A stretch of DNA of 64,000 bases, from the NCBI RefSeq assembly GCF_900143285.1, contig NZ_FRDN01000009.1, positions 186,001 to 250,000 of the forward strand, in the 5' to 3' direction. How positions within the stretch are numbered: the first letter of the stretch is position 1; each line of letters opens with the position of its first letter. The position numbers and the translations under genes are program-made. This document shows positions 35,164 to 44,491 of the stretch, piece after piece. Source of the DNA: Desulfitobacterium chlororespirans DSM 11544 (lineage in GTDB: Bacteria > Bacillota > Desulfitobacteriia > Desulfitobacteriales > Desulfitobacteriaceae). Under the pieces are notes generated by a model. That model was not told the DNA's origin and did no database searches. It saw only the letters and a list, made by a program, of their open reading frames with translations.

Positions 35164-36075
35164 TTATTCATTGCTTCCCGCCTTAAAAGCGGCAACACGA
35201 GAAGCGCACAAGATGGAAAGGAATTTAGATTCCGGAGTATCCGCACGACTGGGCAGAATGATCGGTGCTTTTGCTCCAAAGACTAATCCGGCTGAACGAA
35301 AAGAAGCTAAACAGGTGGCTGCTTTATAGATGGCATTTCCCGTCTCAATATTTGGCACCAAAAGGATATCCGCCTGCCCGGCTACCTCACTTCCCCGGAT
35401 GCCTTTATGCTCGGCCCTTTCCACATTGACGGCGTTATCAAGGGCAAAAGGCCCATCCACCAGGCAATCTTTAATCTGGCCCCGGCGATTCATCTGAGTG
35501 AGTATAGCAGCATCTAAGGTTGAAGGTATATCGGGATTAACCACCTCAAGAGCAGAGAGGGCCGCAACTTTGGGCTGCTCTACACCTAAGGCCCGGGCCA
35601 CTGTCACTGCATTTCTGATGATATCCGCTTTTTGCTTGATATCCGGGGCGATGTTCATTCCTGCATCGGTAATCAACAGCAGCCGATTTAAACTCGGAAC
35701 TTCAATAATGGCAATATGACTAAGGGTTGAGCCCGCCCTTAAGCCCTTCTCTTTATCCAGCACAGCTTTGAGGATCTCCGCCGTTTGCAGCATGCCCTTC
35801 ATGAGCAGATCGGCTTGACCTTCACGAACCAGATTGCTGGCATATAGGGCAGCTTTCCTGAGATTGGGTTCATGAACAAGGGGGCTGTCTGCAAGATCGA
35901 TGCCCATTTCCTCAGCATAGCGGCGTATTTTTCCTTCATCTCCTACCAATATAGGCAAGGCCGCTCCCAGCTCCTTAGCCTTAAAAACTGCTTCTAAAAC
36001 AGGTTTATCGTGGGCCGCGGCTACGGCAATCCTTTGGGGTGGCTTCAATACTTCAGATAAAATTCTAGCGAACAT
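35164..36075 (-). CDS. ptb: Phosphate butyryltransferase-type enzyme
   Basis: Exchanges CoA for phosphate on butyryl- or branched acyl-CoA. The 303-residue product has the PTA_PTB fold: RIAVAAAHDKPVLEAVFKA, LLMKGMLQTAEILKAVL, LITDAGMNIAPD and a C-terminal SRADTPESKFLSI. Located 3 bp downstream of buk. Whether the natural substrate is butyryl-CoA or isobutyryl/isovaleryl-CoA cannot be told. Confidence 0.9.
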   Translation of the reverse strand: MFARILSEVLKPPQRIAVAAAHDKPVLEAVFKAKELGAALPILVGDEGKIRRYAEEMGIDLADSPLVHEPNLRKAALYASNLVREGQADLLMKGMLQTAEILKAVLDKEKGLRAGSTLSHIAIIEVPSLNRLLLITDAGMNIAPDIKQKADIIRNAVTVARALGVEQPKVAALSALEVVNPDIPSTLDAAILTQMNRRGQIKDCLVDGPFALDNAVNVERAEHKGIRGSEVAGQADILLVPNIETGNAIYKAATCLASFRSAGLVFGAKAPIILPSRADTPESKFLSILCASRVAAFKAGSNE

Positions 36076-36078
36076 TCT

Positions 36079-37167
36079 CTATCTCCTTACTCCATAATGC
36101 TTAACCTTTTCCCGCCCGGTCAGTACAGCAAAAGCTCCCTCAGCCATAGCCTGCAATTCATCCTCACCCGGGTATACCGTAACCGGAGCCATTTTCCTTA
36201 CCCGCTGGTCAATCAATTGGACAAACCGCCGGCTATAAGCCAATCCTCCCGTTAGTATGATTCCCTCCACTTCTCCCTCGAGAGCGGCAGCCATAGCCCC
36301 AATTTGCTTGGAAACTTGATAGGCCATGGCCTCCACTACCAATCGGGCATAGTCATCCCCTTGGTCGATTCTTTTCTCTGCTTCCCGCAAATCATTGGTT
36401 CCCAGAAGCATTTGCATCCCGCTCTTGGACATGACCTGGGTAAAAATAGTTTCCTTGGTGTAGAGTCCGGAAAAGCACAGCTCGATAACAGCCGATACGG
36501 GTAATCCACCTGCCCGTTCCGGCCCAAAAGGACCATCCCCGGCCGAAGCGTCATTGACATCGATGGTTCGTCCATTCTGGTGGGCACTGACTGAAATGCC
36601 CCCGCCCAGGTGAGCCACAATCAGGCGGCTCTCTTCATATCTCTTTTGGTTCTCTCTGCAAAACCGCTTTGCTATATATTTGGAATTAAGGGCATGAAAA
36701 ATGCTGCGCCGCGCAATAGCTTTGATTCCCGTAAGCCTGGCCTGAGGAATCATTTCATCGATGGTCACCGGGTCCACCACATAAGCGGGAATGGATAGTT
36801 GCCGGCCTATTTCATAAGCAATGACTCCACCTAAAGAAGAAGCATGACGCATAGACTCCTCACTTGTTAAATCATGAACCAGATGTTCATCAAGCAAATA
36901 CGTTCCGGATTCTAAAGATTTGACCATACCACAACGGCCGACCACAGCCTGCAGGGAAGTCATGGGAATGCCGGATTCCTGCACAGAGTTCAGGACAAAT
37001 GCCCTGCGCAACTCCTTCTGCTCCATAATACTGGCATAGCCCTCCAATTCAGCACGGTGATAGCGAACGGTTTTATCAAATACACAGGTTAAATTCTCAT
37101 AAATCCCGATCTTTGTAGAAGTAGAGCCTGGATTGATGACTAAAATCCGAACTGCAGGTTCCGCCAA
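36079..37167 (-). CDS. buk: Butyrate kinase-type acyl kinase
   Basis: Converts acyl-phosphate to acid with ATP formation. The 362-residue product has the ASKHA signature LVINPGSTSTKIGIYEN, the conserved AHLGGGISVSAHQNG and ILTGGLAYSRRFVQ. Length is normal for Buk (355-370). Forms a unit with ptb and the thiolase. Confidence 0.93.
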   Translation of the reverse strand: MAEPAVRILVINPGSTSTKIGIYENLTCVFDKTVRYHRAELEGYASIMEQKELRRAFVLNSVQESGIPMTSLQAVVGRCGMVKSLESGTYLLDEHLVHDLTSEESMRHASSLGGVIAYEIGRQLSIPAYVVDPVTIDEMIPQARLTGIKAIARRSIFHALNSKYIAKRFCRENQKRYEESRLIVAHLGGGISVSAHQNGRTIDVNDASAGDGPFGPERAGGLPVSAVIELCFSGLYTKETIFTQVMSKSGMQMLLGTNDLREAEKRIDQGDDYARLVVEAMAYQVSKQIGAMAAALEGEVEGIILTGGLAYSRRFVQLIDQRVRKMAPVTVYPGEDELQAMAEGAFAVLTGREKVKHYGVRR

Positions 37168-37208
37168 TCCTATTCCTCCTCAATTTTGCCGATACAGAGA
37201 TGATTGAA

Positions 37209-38390
37209 CTAAATTGCCTCCACTACGACTGCCATAGCCGGTCCTCCTCCGGCGCAAAGAGATGCACAGCCATACTGATTGCGGCGGCGCTTCATTTCCT
37301 GGACCAAGGTCAAAATAAGACGGGCACCGGTCATCCCTACAGGATGGCCCAGGGAAATTCCTGAGCCATTGACATTGACCTTATTCAAATCCAGCTTCAG
37401 TTCCCGGTTACAGGCCAGGAATTGAGCAGCAAAGGCTTCATTGATTTCCCAGAGGTCAATATCTTTGGTATCCATCCGGGCAAAGTTCAGAGCACGCTTA
37501 ACAGCCGGTACCACACCAAACCCCATGATTTTAGGATCCACGGAAGCAGAAGCCGTGGCCACAATCCGGGCCAAGGGCTTAAACCCCAGCTCCTGGGCCT
37601 TTTCCCCGGACATCAGCAGCAAAGCCACCGCCCCATCATTGAGACTAGAGGCATTCCCCGCCGTCACCGTCCCCTCTTTTTGGAAAGCCGGCCTCAGCTT
37701 GGCAAAGCTCTCCAGCGTGACATCTTCACGAGGGTGCTCATCCTCAGCAATAAGGCGGGTTTCTTTCTTGGTTACGATCTCCACCGGGACAATCTCTTCT
37801 TTAAATTTTCCCTCTTTCAGAGCCCGACAGGCCCGCCGATGGCTTTCCAAAGCGTGCTCATCCTGCTCTTCCCGGGAAATGCCGTACATCTCCGCCAGAT
37901 TCTCGGCTGTAATCCCCATATGATAGTTATAGAAAGCGTCAATCAGAGCATCATACAGCAAACCATCGTGAAGGGTATCGGACCCCATCCGATAGCCTTC
38001 GCGAGCCTTGAGCAGGAGATAGGGCACATTGGTCATGCTTTCTATTCCCACAGCAGCTCCAATCTGGATCTTCCCCAGCATAATTTCTTGGCTTACCATC
38101 TCTGTAGCCCGCATGGATGAAGGACATTGCTGATTGATAGTGGCCGCCACTGTTTCTACAGGACAACCGACTCCCATAGCCACTTGACGAGCGGGGTTCC
38201 CTTTACATCCCGCCTGATAGACATGGCCGGCTATCACCTCTTCTATCTGAGCCGGCTCAAGGTTGGATTTCTGAAGCGCCCCCTTCAGAGCAATCATTCC
38301 CAAATCCACGGCCTTAAAATCTTTAAGTGCTCCATTGAAATCCCCAATAGGTGTTCTGGCACCGCTCACGATAACTACATCTTGCATCAA
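37209..38390 (-). CDS. Thiolase (acetyl-CoA acetyltransferase family), variant active-site loop
   Basis: The 393-residue product has all three catalytic residues at family positions: Cys89 (NQQCPSSM), His349 (GHPVGMTGAR) and Cys379 (CAGGGPA). The loop after Cys89 is Pro-Ser-Ser where typical biosynthetic thiolases have Gly-Ser-Gly, so acyl-chain preference may differ. INEAFAAQ is present. The gene precedes buk-ptb by 41 bp. Acetyl-CoA acetyltransferase is the safest family name. Confidence 0.88.
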   Translation of the reverse strand: MMQDVVIVSGARTPIGDFNGALKDFKAVDLGMIALKGALQKSNLEPAQIEEVIAGHVYQAGCKGNPARQVAMGVGCPVETVAATINQQCPSSMRATEMVSQEIMLGKIQIGAAVGIESMTNVPYLLLKAREGYRMGSDTLHDGLLYDALIDAFYNYHMGITAENLAEMYGISREEQDEHALESHRRACRALKEGKFKEEIVPVEIVTKKETRLIAEDEHPREDVTLESFAKLRPAFQKEGTVTAGNASSLNDGAVALLLMSGEKAQELGFKPLARIVATASASVDPKIMGFGVVPAVKRALNFARMDTKDIDLWEINEAFAAQFLACNRELKLDLNKVNVNGSGISLGHPVGMTGARLILTLVQEMKRRRNQYGCASLCAGGGPAMAVVVEAI

Positions 38391-38520
38391 TAGACCCCTC
38401 CCTTTTTCATCCTCGGTACTGTTATGGCTATCCTCAGTTGAATAGATATTAATTTCGAGGAATATTCTTAATATTCTACTTTTTATATATTTCTCCTCTA
38501 AGCATCCAATTCTTTATATA

Positions 38521-38552
38521 AAAAAGCCCTCAGAAAATTCTTTGGGCTTATT
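38521..38552 (-). terminator. Terminator after sigK
   Basis: AAGCCC and GGGCTT enclose a 14-nt loop; six T residues follow on the minus strand, about 60 bp after the sigK stop. Confidence 0.65.
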
Positions 38553-38610
38553 TGTCTTTATATTAAATTCTTAAATTTTGTTCAGGCTCTACTTATAGGC
38601 ATTACATTAT

Positions 38611-39360
38611 TCACTTCTTCGGATCATGGTCTTCCATCTCTTCCATCAACTTCTGAATGGCTTTCTTCTCAATGCGGGAGACATAGGATCTGGAGATGCC
38701 CAAAGCCTTAGCTATTTCGCGCTGAGTTCTTCTGGGGCTGTTCATCAAACCATAACGAAGCTGCAGAACAAGCCGCTCCCGGCGAGTTAGATTTTTGACT
38801 TTATCCAGAAGGACCCGCTGTTCGAATTCATTTTCTATCCGGTCCGATATAGCCTCACCTTCTGAAGCCAGAACATCCATCAGGGATATTTCATTACCCT
38901 CTTTATCCACACCGATAGGGTCATAGATGGAGACTTCACCTCGGGATTTTTTGAGGGATCTGAGGTGCATGAGAATCTCATTTTCAATACAGCGGGCCGC
39001 ATAAGTCGCCAGCTTCGTCCCTTTTCCAGGATCAAAGGTATCAATTCCTTTAATCAGGCCAATCGTACCAATGGAAATCAGGTCGTCACTGTCTTCTCCC
39101 GTACCGTCAAACTTTTTGACCAAATGGGCCACCAACCGCAGGTTATGCTCCACCAGCTTATTGCGGGCATATTCCGCTTTGGTAAGATCCTTGGGAGTGG
39201 CTTCCGGGCTTTTGCTGGCTCTAAGAACTTTAAGATAGTGAGCTTCATCCTGTTCGTTAAGAGGGTGTGGGAAAGCATTATTATTGATATAGGAGACAAG
39301 AAGGGTTACTCCCTTCAAGACCGTTAAGGCAATACTGGCCACAAGGATTTCGGTCAACAT
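38611..39360 (-). CDS. sigK: RNA polymerase sporulation sigma factor SigK
   Basis: Late mother-cell sigma factor. The 249-residue product has a hydrophobic pro-sequence (about residues 1-24), region 2 ([34 protein letters not shown]) and region 4 with a helix-turn-helix ([21 protein letters not shown]). The gene is continuous, so no skin-type element interrupts it. Removal of the pro-sequence by SpoIVFB would activate it. No sigma-E promoter is clear upstream. Confidence 0.95.
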   Translation of the reverse strand: MLTEILVASIALTVLKGVTLLVSYINNNAFPHPLNEQDEAHYLKVLRASKSPEATPKDLTKAEYARNKLVEHNLRLVAHLVKKFDGTGEDSDDLISIGTIGLIKGIDTFDPGKGTKLATYAARCIENEILMHLRSLKKSRGEVSIYDPIGVDKEGNEISLMDVLASEGEAISDRIENEFEQRVLLDKVKNLTRRERLVLQLRYGLMNSPRRTQREIAKALGISRSYVSRIEKKAIQKLMEEMEDHDPKK

Positions 39361-39629
39361 GGTTTAAGCCACTCCTTTCACGCTTACGTTTTAATACCTA
39401 TGCGAAAGGAGGGCAATTTCTGCTTGGCCCTCTTACCTTTTTAGTTGAAACCTATTTTTGTCATAGAGTAGGGAAACTACTCGTTATGGCTTCCTCCTTA
39501 AGATCATTCCTAACTCATAGCCCATAAAAGTTTGATTTAATCCTTAAAACACAGAAAGAGAATATCTAAGTTTGCATTGTATACCCAAAACACCATGTTG
39601 CACCAAACAGGAATTGCTTTTTATTACGT

Positions 39630-41000
39630 TCACCTTTTATGACAACATTCTCTTTCTATTTCACTCCAACTAAATAAAATACGTTCAATATCCTGTTCAA
39701 CCAGATGGCTGCCTTTCTGAATTTCAATGACCTCTAAATCAGTAATTGCGTGAAGGGAATGAGCATCTCCCTGAGAAATTTCCAATACCGAACCGGCTTT
39801 AACAGATAATATCACCCCATTCAAAGCCACTTCTCCTCTTCCTTGAACGATTGTCCAGGTCTCACTGCGCTGAAAGTGTCTTTGATAGCTAAGGTTTTTT
39901 CCGGCACTGATGCCCAACCTTTTGACCAGGATTTCATATCCATCATCGTAGTTCACATGTTCCAAAACCTTATACCACCCCCAGCCTCGTTCTTCATACA
40001 TCGGCCTTTGCTCAATCTTACCGACAAATTGCTTTATTTGGGGGCTCATTTGTTTGTCTGACACCAGAATCCCATCCGGAGTTGCGACAACTACACTATT
40101 GCTTAATCCTACTGCAAGGACAGGAATACTTAGTTCATTAATAAGATGAACATTGTCAGACCCTGAGATGATTCCCTTTCCCAGTACCTTTTGAGGCATT
40201 TCCTCCGTTAAAGCATTCCATGTTCCCAAGTCTTTCCATCTTCCCGTATAAGGCAATACGACTATGTTTCTGCTTCTCTCCACGACCTGGTAATCAAAAC
40301 TGATTTTAGGCAGCAGGTCATAGTGAGCCAGCAGCTTATCATAGTCAGTGGGCAGATTCTGTTCCTCAAGAATTTTTAACAAGAAGTTAAGTCTGAAAGC
40401 AAAGACCCCGCAATTCCAGAGAGCTTTTTGCTCCATTAGTTTTTGGGCCTCCACCGGTTGAGGTTTTTCCTTGAACTCTTTGACAACCCAATAGTTTTCC
40501 TGACTACCTCTTGCCTCCGGGATTATATAGCCGTATTTTTCCGTGGGAAATGTAGGCAGTGCACCTATTAAAGCCAAATCAGCCCCTGACCTTGTCAATA
40601 TCTCTTCTGTTTCATTTACTCGCTCAAAAAAACTGTCGTCTACCATCGGATCGACAGGAATGACTCCGATCACTTCCTGGAGAGATATTCTTTCCACAGA
40701 ATTAAAATAAGCGGCAACCAAAGCAATCGCCGGAAAAGTATCACGACGTTCCGGCTCAATGACCATTCTTATCTCCTTGCCCAGTTGTTTATGTAGCATC
40801 ACCTGCTGATCTTTGCCGATGGCAAAAACAGCTTTGTCGGCCAATCCGCTTCCTACCAACTGCCGCCAAACCCTCTGGATCATCGACTCAGGATGTCCTT
40901 GTTCGTTCATTAATACTTTTATAAACTGTTTAGCCCGTGCTCCATTGGTCAACGGCCAAAGTCTTTGTCCCGATCCCCCGGATAATAAGATGACTTTCAT
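39630..41000 (-). CDS. manC: Mannose-1-phosphate guanylyltransferase with C-terminal cupin
   Basis: Makes GDP-mannose (or a related sugar nucleotide). The 456-residue product begins VILLSGGSGQRLWPLTNG, with the nucleotide loop and Arg-Leu-Trp-Pro, then GALPTFPTEKYGYI, and ends in a cupin domain (SETWTIVQGRGEVALNG). ATG at 41000 has GAGGAG 4 nt upstream and lies just after the stop of the preceding glycosyltransferase gene. Last gene of the polysaccharide locus; an AGAAAGAGAAT repeat (39550 and 39648 region) may form a weak terminator. Confidence 0.88.
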   Translation of the reverse strand: MKVILLSGGSGQRLWPLTNGARAKQFIKVLMNEQGHPESMIQRVWRQLVGSGLADKAVFAIGKDQQVMLHKQLGKEIRMVIEPERRDTFPAIALVAAYFNSVERISLQEVIGVIPVDPMVDDSFFERVNETEEILTRSGADLALIGALPTFPTEKYGYIIPEARGSQENYWVVKEFKEKPQPVEAQKLMEQKALWNCGVFAFRLNFLLKILEEQNLPTDYDKLLAHYDLLPKISFDYQVVERSRNIVVLPYTGRWKDLGTWNALTEEMPQKVLGKGIISGSDNVHLINELSIPVLAVGLSNSVVVATPDGILVSDKQMSPQIKQFVGKIEQRPMYEERGWGWYKVLEHVNYDDGYEILVKRLGISAGKNLSYQRHFQRSETWTIVQGRGEVALNGVILSVKAGSVLEISQGDAHSLHAITDLEVIEIQKGSHLVEQDIERILFSWSEIERECCHKR

Positions 41001-41007
41001 AAACTCC

Positions 41008-42165
41008 TCATTTCTTTGCACTAACACCAGATGAATTTTTTTCACCGACTCGTTTGTAAATCGGGAAAGAAGCCTTTTCTTCCCTCCAGACCCAAAGCTT
41101 ACTTAAAAAATAGTTACTAAAACTGGCACAAACGATACCAGCAAAATTCCCCCAATATTTGTTGATGTGTAAAAAATAATAAAGTAAAAATAAAATAATA
41201 CTTTTAATCAAAATACCAAATGATGAAACCATTAAGTATTTGCTGAAACGTCTTAAATTGACCAAAAAAGCTTTATAATTAAATTTTATTCCCCTAATCT
41301 CCTTCCACGTAAATAAGTTATTTAGGGTATAGTTGGAGACCATGGCAATAAAGGCAGAAACAACAGCTTTTGCATTCACACTCATTCCAGGAAATCTGTA
41401 ACCTAGTATGGCAAAAATCAGCATATCAATAAGAACCCCGGAACCTCCCACCAGACAGAAAACATAAAAACGCCGGTCACTCTCACTGCGTTTGAGCAAA
41501 CCAATGATATGCCAAACATATTGAAGCTGAACCTTCAGATTTAATTTAGATTGCCCTAAATTGCGAGTACTAAAGACATAAGGAATTTCCACCAAATTTT
41601 GATAACTTCCCATCACCATTATTTCCATGAGTATTTTCCAGCCCACAGGATTCAGTTGTTTTCCTTGGATCACTTCTTTTCTCAGCATAAACATCCCGCC
41701 GGTATGATCTGAAGCTCGTCTCAGGCTTTTGATCAGGATTTTACCGATATATCGTGCTGTTGCCGATACGAGCTTTCTGAAATGGTTCAGCCCTCCATCA
41801 CTGCCACCAGGAATAAAGCGGCTGGGAACTACAAGATCGGCTCCTTGCTCAATTTCTTTCATCATCTTAGGCAGTATTTCTGGAGGATGCTGCAGATCTC
41901 CGTCCATTACGGCTAGGATATCGCCCTGAGCATTTTCAAACCCACATATCACTGCCGAAGCCAATCCAGTCTTGTTTTTCCGGTGAATCAGCTTAATTCG
42001 CTGATCCCCGCAGGCAAACTGAGAAATTATCGCTGTGGTCTCGTCATTACTATCATCCACAAAGATAATTTCATAACTGTAATCTTTTAGGCTTTTTTCG
42101 ACACGCTGAATCAGCTCATCAATATTATCCTTCTCATTAAATACGGGAATGACCAGAGACAGCAT
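41008..42165 (-). CDS. Polyprenyl-phosphate glycosyltransferase fused to GtrA
   Basis: The 385-residue product has an N-terminal GT2 domain of the dolichyl-phosphate-mannose synthase type (LSLVIPVFNEKDNIDELI, FVDDSNDETTAII, AVMDGDLQHPPEILP) and a C-terminal GtrA domain with four membrane helices (about 240-370). Such enzymes load a sugar on a lipid carrier and may flip it. Next to manC the sugar could well be mannose. It supplies the membrane glycosyltransferase encoded further upstream in the operon. Confidence 0.88.
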   Translation of the reverse strand: MLSLVIPVFNEKDNIDELIQRVEKSLKDYSYEIIFVDDSNDETTAIISQFACGDQRIKLIHRKNKTGLASAVICGFENAQGDILAVMDGDLQHPPEILPKMMKEIEQGADLVVPSRFIPGGSDGGLNHFRKLVSATARYIGKILIKSLRRASDHTGGMFMLRKEVIQGKQLNPVGWKILMEIMVMGSYQNLVEIPYVFSTRNLGQSKLNLKVQLQYVWHIIGLLKRSESDRRFYVFCLVGGSGVLIDMLIFAILGYRFPGMSVNAKAVVSAFIAMVSNYTLNNLFTWKEIRGIKFNYKAFLVNLRRFSKYLMVSSFGILIKSIILFLLYYFLHINKYWGNFAGIVCASFSNYFLSKLWVWREEKASFPIYKRVGEKNSSGVSAKK

Positions 42166-42192
42166 ACTTACTCCTCCAACCGCTTGTATAAT

Positions 42193-44454
42193 CTAGTTTT
42201 TGGACTGCTTTTCGGTGTTGTCTTTCTCAGCTTTTTGCCCTTCCGCACTCCCGTTCTCAGCTTCTTTAAACCCTTGTTCGGCTTTCATTTTCTCTCCTGC
42301 CTTAATAAATTCATTTTTAACCCGTCTCAGGCGTAGTAAAGCGATCAGAGCGGCAATAATTAAAACAATCAGAACGGCCACTAACCACCAAGGCATACGA
42401 GTGATTCGTTCTAAATCTTTTACCCGGTCTTCCGTTGTTTTGGGCACACTGACTGCTGCTTTTTCGCCAGCGTTTAAGTTGCTCACATCCAGAGAACTAT
42501 TGACCAAGGAAAGCTGCTGTTCCATTTTTTGCAGAATTTCCTTATTGCTTAAAGCCTGTTTCAATACAGTCAGATCCTCTTGATTATTATACATAATCAC
42601 ATAAACTCTTCTTGTCGGATCCCAGGGTGAACGAATTACCTGAATCAAAACCTTGTTCTGCAAGGTCTCTGTAATGACATTGACATCGTCTTGTATTCTC
42701 AGTTGATTATTTTCAGTCGGGGCAACAGCCAAAGTTGTTTTTATCTCTTCCGGTAGATCAATCTCCTGATATGAGCAGAAAAAAATCAGATCCATTTTTT
42801 TCTGCTCTGAGGTTGGGGCATACTGCTCTAAGAGGTTCCAATCATAAACCCGGCCTGTATTCTGACCGAGGCGAGCCGCTAAAAGAGCTGCTGCTTCTAA
42901 AGAATCCGCGTCAAATTGTTCCGGCATTCCTAAGGCAACCTTTGCCGGCTCTCCATTCTGGCCGGAATATAAGTAAGGAAACATTTTTAAGGTTGGCTGG
43001 AGCATTACATCTCCTGGAAAAAACACAATTTGCGAATCCGCATCAATGACGGTCCAGGCGCTGTCTGAATAATCCTTGGAACAATCTACAGCTCCCAAAT
43101 AGTTGTAGCATTCGATTCCTACCTCAAGAAGCGGGGATTTTAAGTACTTTTCCGGTATATTGATCTTTAGTGTTCCCTCTTCTGTATTAGCCGCCGTCAG
43201 CTTGGTACTGGCCACCGGGGTTCCGTTGAGCGTTACCGTAATCACCGAGCGGTCAGAAACAAGAGCCTGAGAATGGCTGAACTTCAAATTGATATAAGAC
43301 CCTTTGCTGCTTCGAATTTCCTGAGGCTGTATAAAACTCAAATAAGCTCGCTGATGAAAAGCTCCTGCCAGATTGATCGTCGGATAGCCGAAATCAGAAA
43401 AAGAATAAACTCCTTCTTGGTTTGCAGTAAAGGCACTCTTAAATGACTGAATCTGAGATTTTAAGATAAGAGAGGATTGATTGGCTTGTTCCAGCAGAGT
43501 ACGGTTAGTTATAAAGTTTACGGCCTTCTCGAATCCGGTTGCGTCTTTTCCCCCGATAATCGTCGTATAATAAGGCGTACTCTCCGTCGGTCCTGTAATG
43601 GCCAAATATCCTTCATCCTTGTCCAGGTTTTGAGACAGCGCCTGCAGCGGTTGATTATCACGCCAAGCCGAAAAAGGGCCCAAATATATCTTATTTCTCA
43701 CCGAGGTCTCGTTTACCTGACCGGACTCATGGGCCATTTCTTCATATACTTGAAAATCCAACATCTGCCGGCCTGCATAGGCCGCACCTATGGAAGAACT
43801 GAGCTTAAGCAGAGCAGGCAGGGACTCTTCCCTATCTTCTTTAGGAAGTATAAAATCCGTTGCCAATAGATTTTGATTGGATAGGCCTTCATAATATACC
43901 GGATAAAACCCTGATAGCTCGGCGGTATAATCATCCTTCAATGTTATATTTAAATACGAATCACTATGCAAGATTACCCAGTTGTCTGGGTTATCAATAT
44001 CGGCACAATCTCCTTCAAAAGAGCGTTGATTGCTGGTAAATTTGATTTCATTGGTATCATTCTGCCTAATTTTATCTATCGGAAGCTTAATGCTCCACCA
44101 GCCTTGCCCTTCTTTTTGCAGCGTATAAATGCCTTTGGTTTCTAAAGCTGTTCCATTGACATAGATTGTCAAGTTAGATCGGGTATCAAGCAAAGTGCTG
44201 GAAAAGGTAAAATGGATATTCAGGCTGCTCTGCTCAGTGATAGTTCCCCCTTTGGGCATAAAGAACCAGTAGGATACAGCATTTTTCGGCATATTAAGGG
44301 TTTGATCCGTACTGATAAAAGGAAGTCTATAGTTTTTTTCCGGCTGAAGCTGTTCCGTGGAGGGCTGGGCAAAAGCGCCCCACGGGATTAGCAATAAAAC
44401 AATCATATTCCAAACGAATAATTGAGCTATCCCTAATTTGATAGTTCCCTTCAT
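42193..44454 (-). CDS. BcsB-like polysaccharide synthase partner
   Basis: The 753-residue product has a signal peptide (cleavage near AFAQ, about residue 29), a long extracellular beta-rich body with carbohydrate-binding-like repeats (LNIHFTFSSTLLDTRSNLTIYVNGT; SYINLKFSHSQALVSDRSVITVTLNG), one C-terminal membrane helix (about 689-709) and a basic cytoplasmic tail. This is the BcsB architecture of cellulose synthase, where it supports the catalytic GT2 subunit. It is encoded just after such a GT2 gene. The polymer need not be cellulose. Confidence 0.85.
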   Translation of the reverse strand: MKGTIKLGIAQLFVWNMIVLLLIPWGAFAQPSTEQLQPEKNYRLPFISTDQTLNMPKNAVSYWFFMPKGGTITEQSSLNIHFTFSSTLLDTRSNLTIYVNGTALETKGIYTLQKEGQGWWSIKLPIDKIRQNDTNEIKFTSNQRSFEGDCADIDNPDNWVILHSDSYLNITLKDDYTAELSGFYPVYYEGLSNQNLLATDFILPKEDREESLPALLKLSSSIGAAYAGRQMLDFQVYEEMAHESGQVNETSVRNKIYLGPFSAWRDNQPLQALSQNLDKDEGYLAITGPTESTPYYTTIIGGKDATGFEKAVNFITNRTLLEQANQSSLILKSQIQSFKSAFTANQEGVYSFSDFGYPTINLAGAFHQRAYLSFIQPQEIRSSKGSYINLKFSHSQALVSDRSVITVTLNGTPVASTKLTAANTEEGTLKINIPEKYLKSPLLEVGIECYNYLGAVDCSKDYSDSAWTVIDADSQIVFFPGDVMLQPTLKMFPYLYSGQNGEPAKVALGMPEQFDADSLEAAALLAARLGQNTGRVYDWNLLEQYAPTSEQKKMDLIFFCSYQEIDLPEEIKTTLAVAPTENNQLRIQDDVNVITETLQNKVLIQVIRSPWDPTRRVYVIMYNNQEDLTVLKQALSNKEILQKMEQQLSLVNSSLDVSNLNAGEKAAVSVPKTTEDRVKDLERITRMPWWLVAVLIVLIIAALIALLRLRRVKNEFIKAGEKMKAEQGFKEAENGSAEGQKAEKDNTEKQSKN

Positions 44455-44491
44455 TGAGCCTCCTCCAATCTTTTATGTCTGAACTTTGATA

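Noticed and set aside
37422-38120. Long plus-strand open frame opposite the thiolase gene
   Set aside because: It lies entirely antisense to a well-conserved gene, has no ribosome site and a His/Ser/Pro-rich composition typical of shadow frames.
38611-39360. Possible skin-type interruption of sigK
   Set aside because: The reading frame is continuous from pro-sequence to region 4.
39550-39658. Terminator formed by AGAAAGAGAAT repeats after manC
   Set aside because: One arm is inside the coding region and the loop is about 85 nt, too large for a confident terminator.
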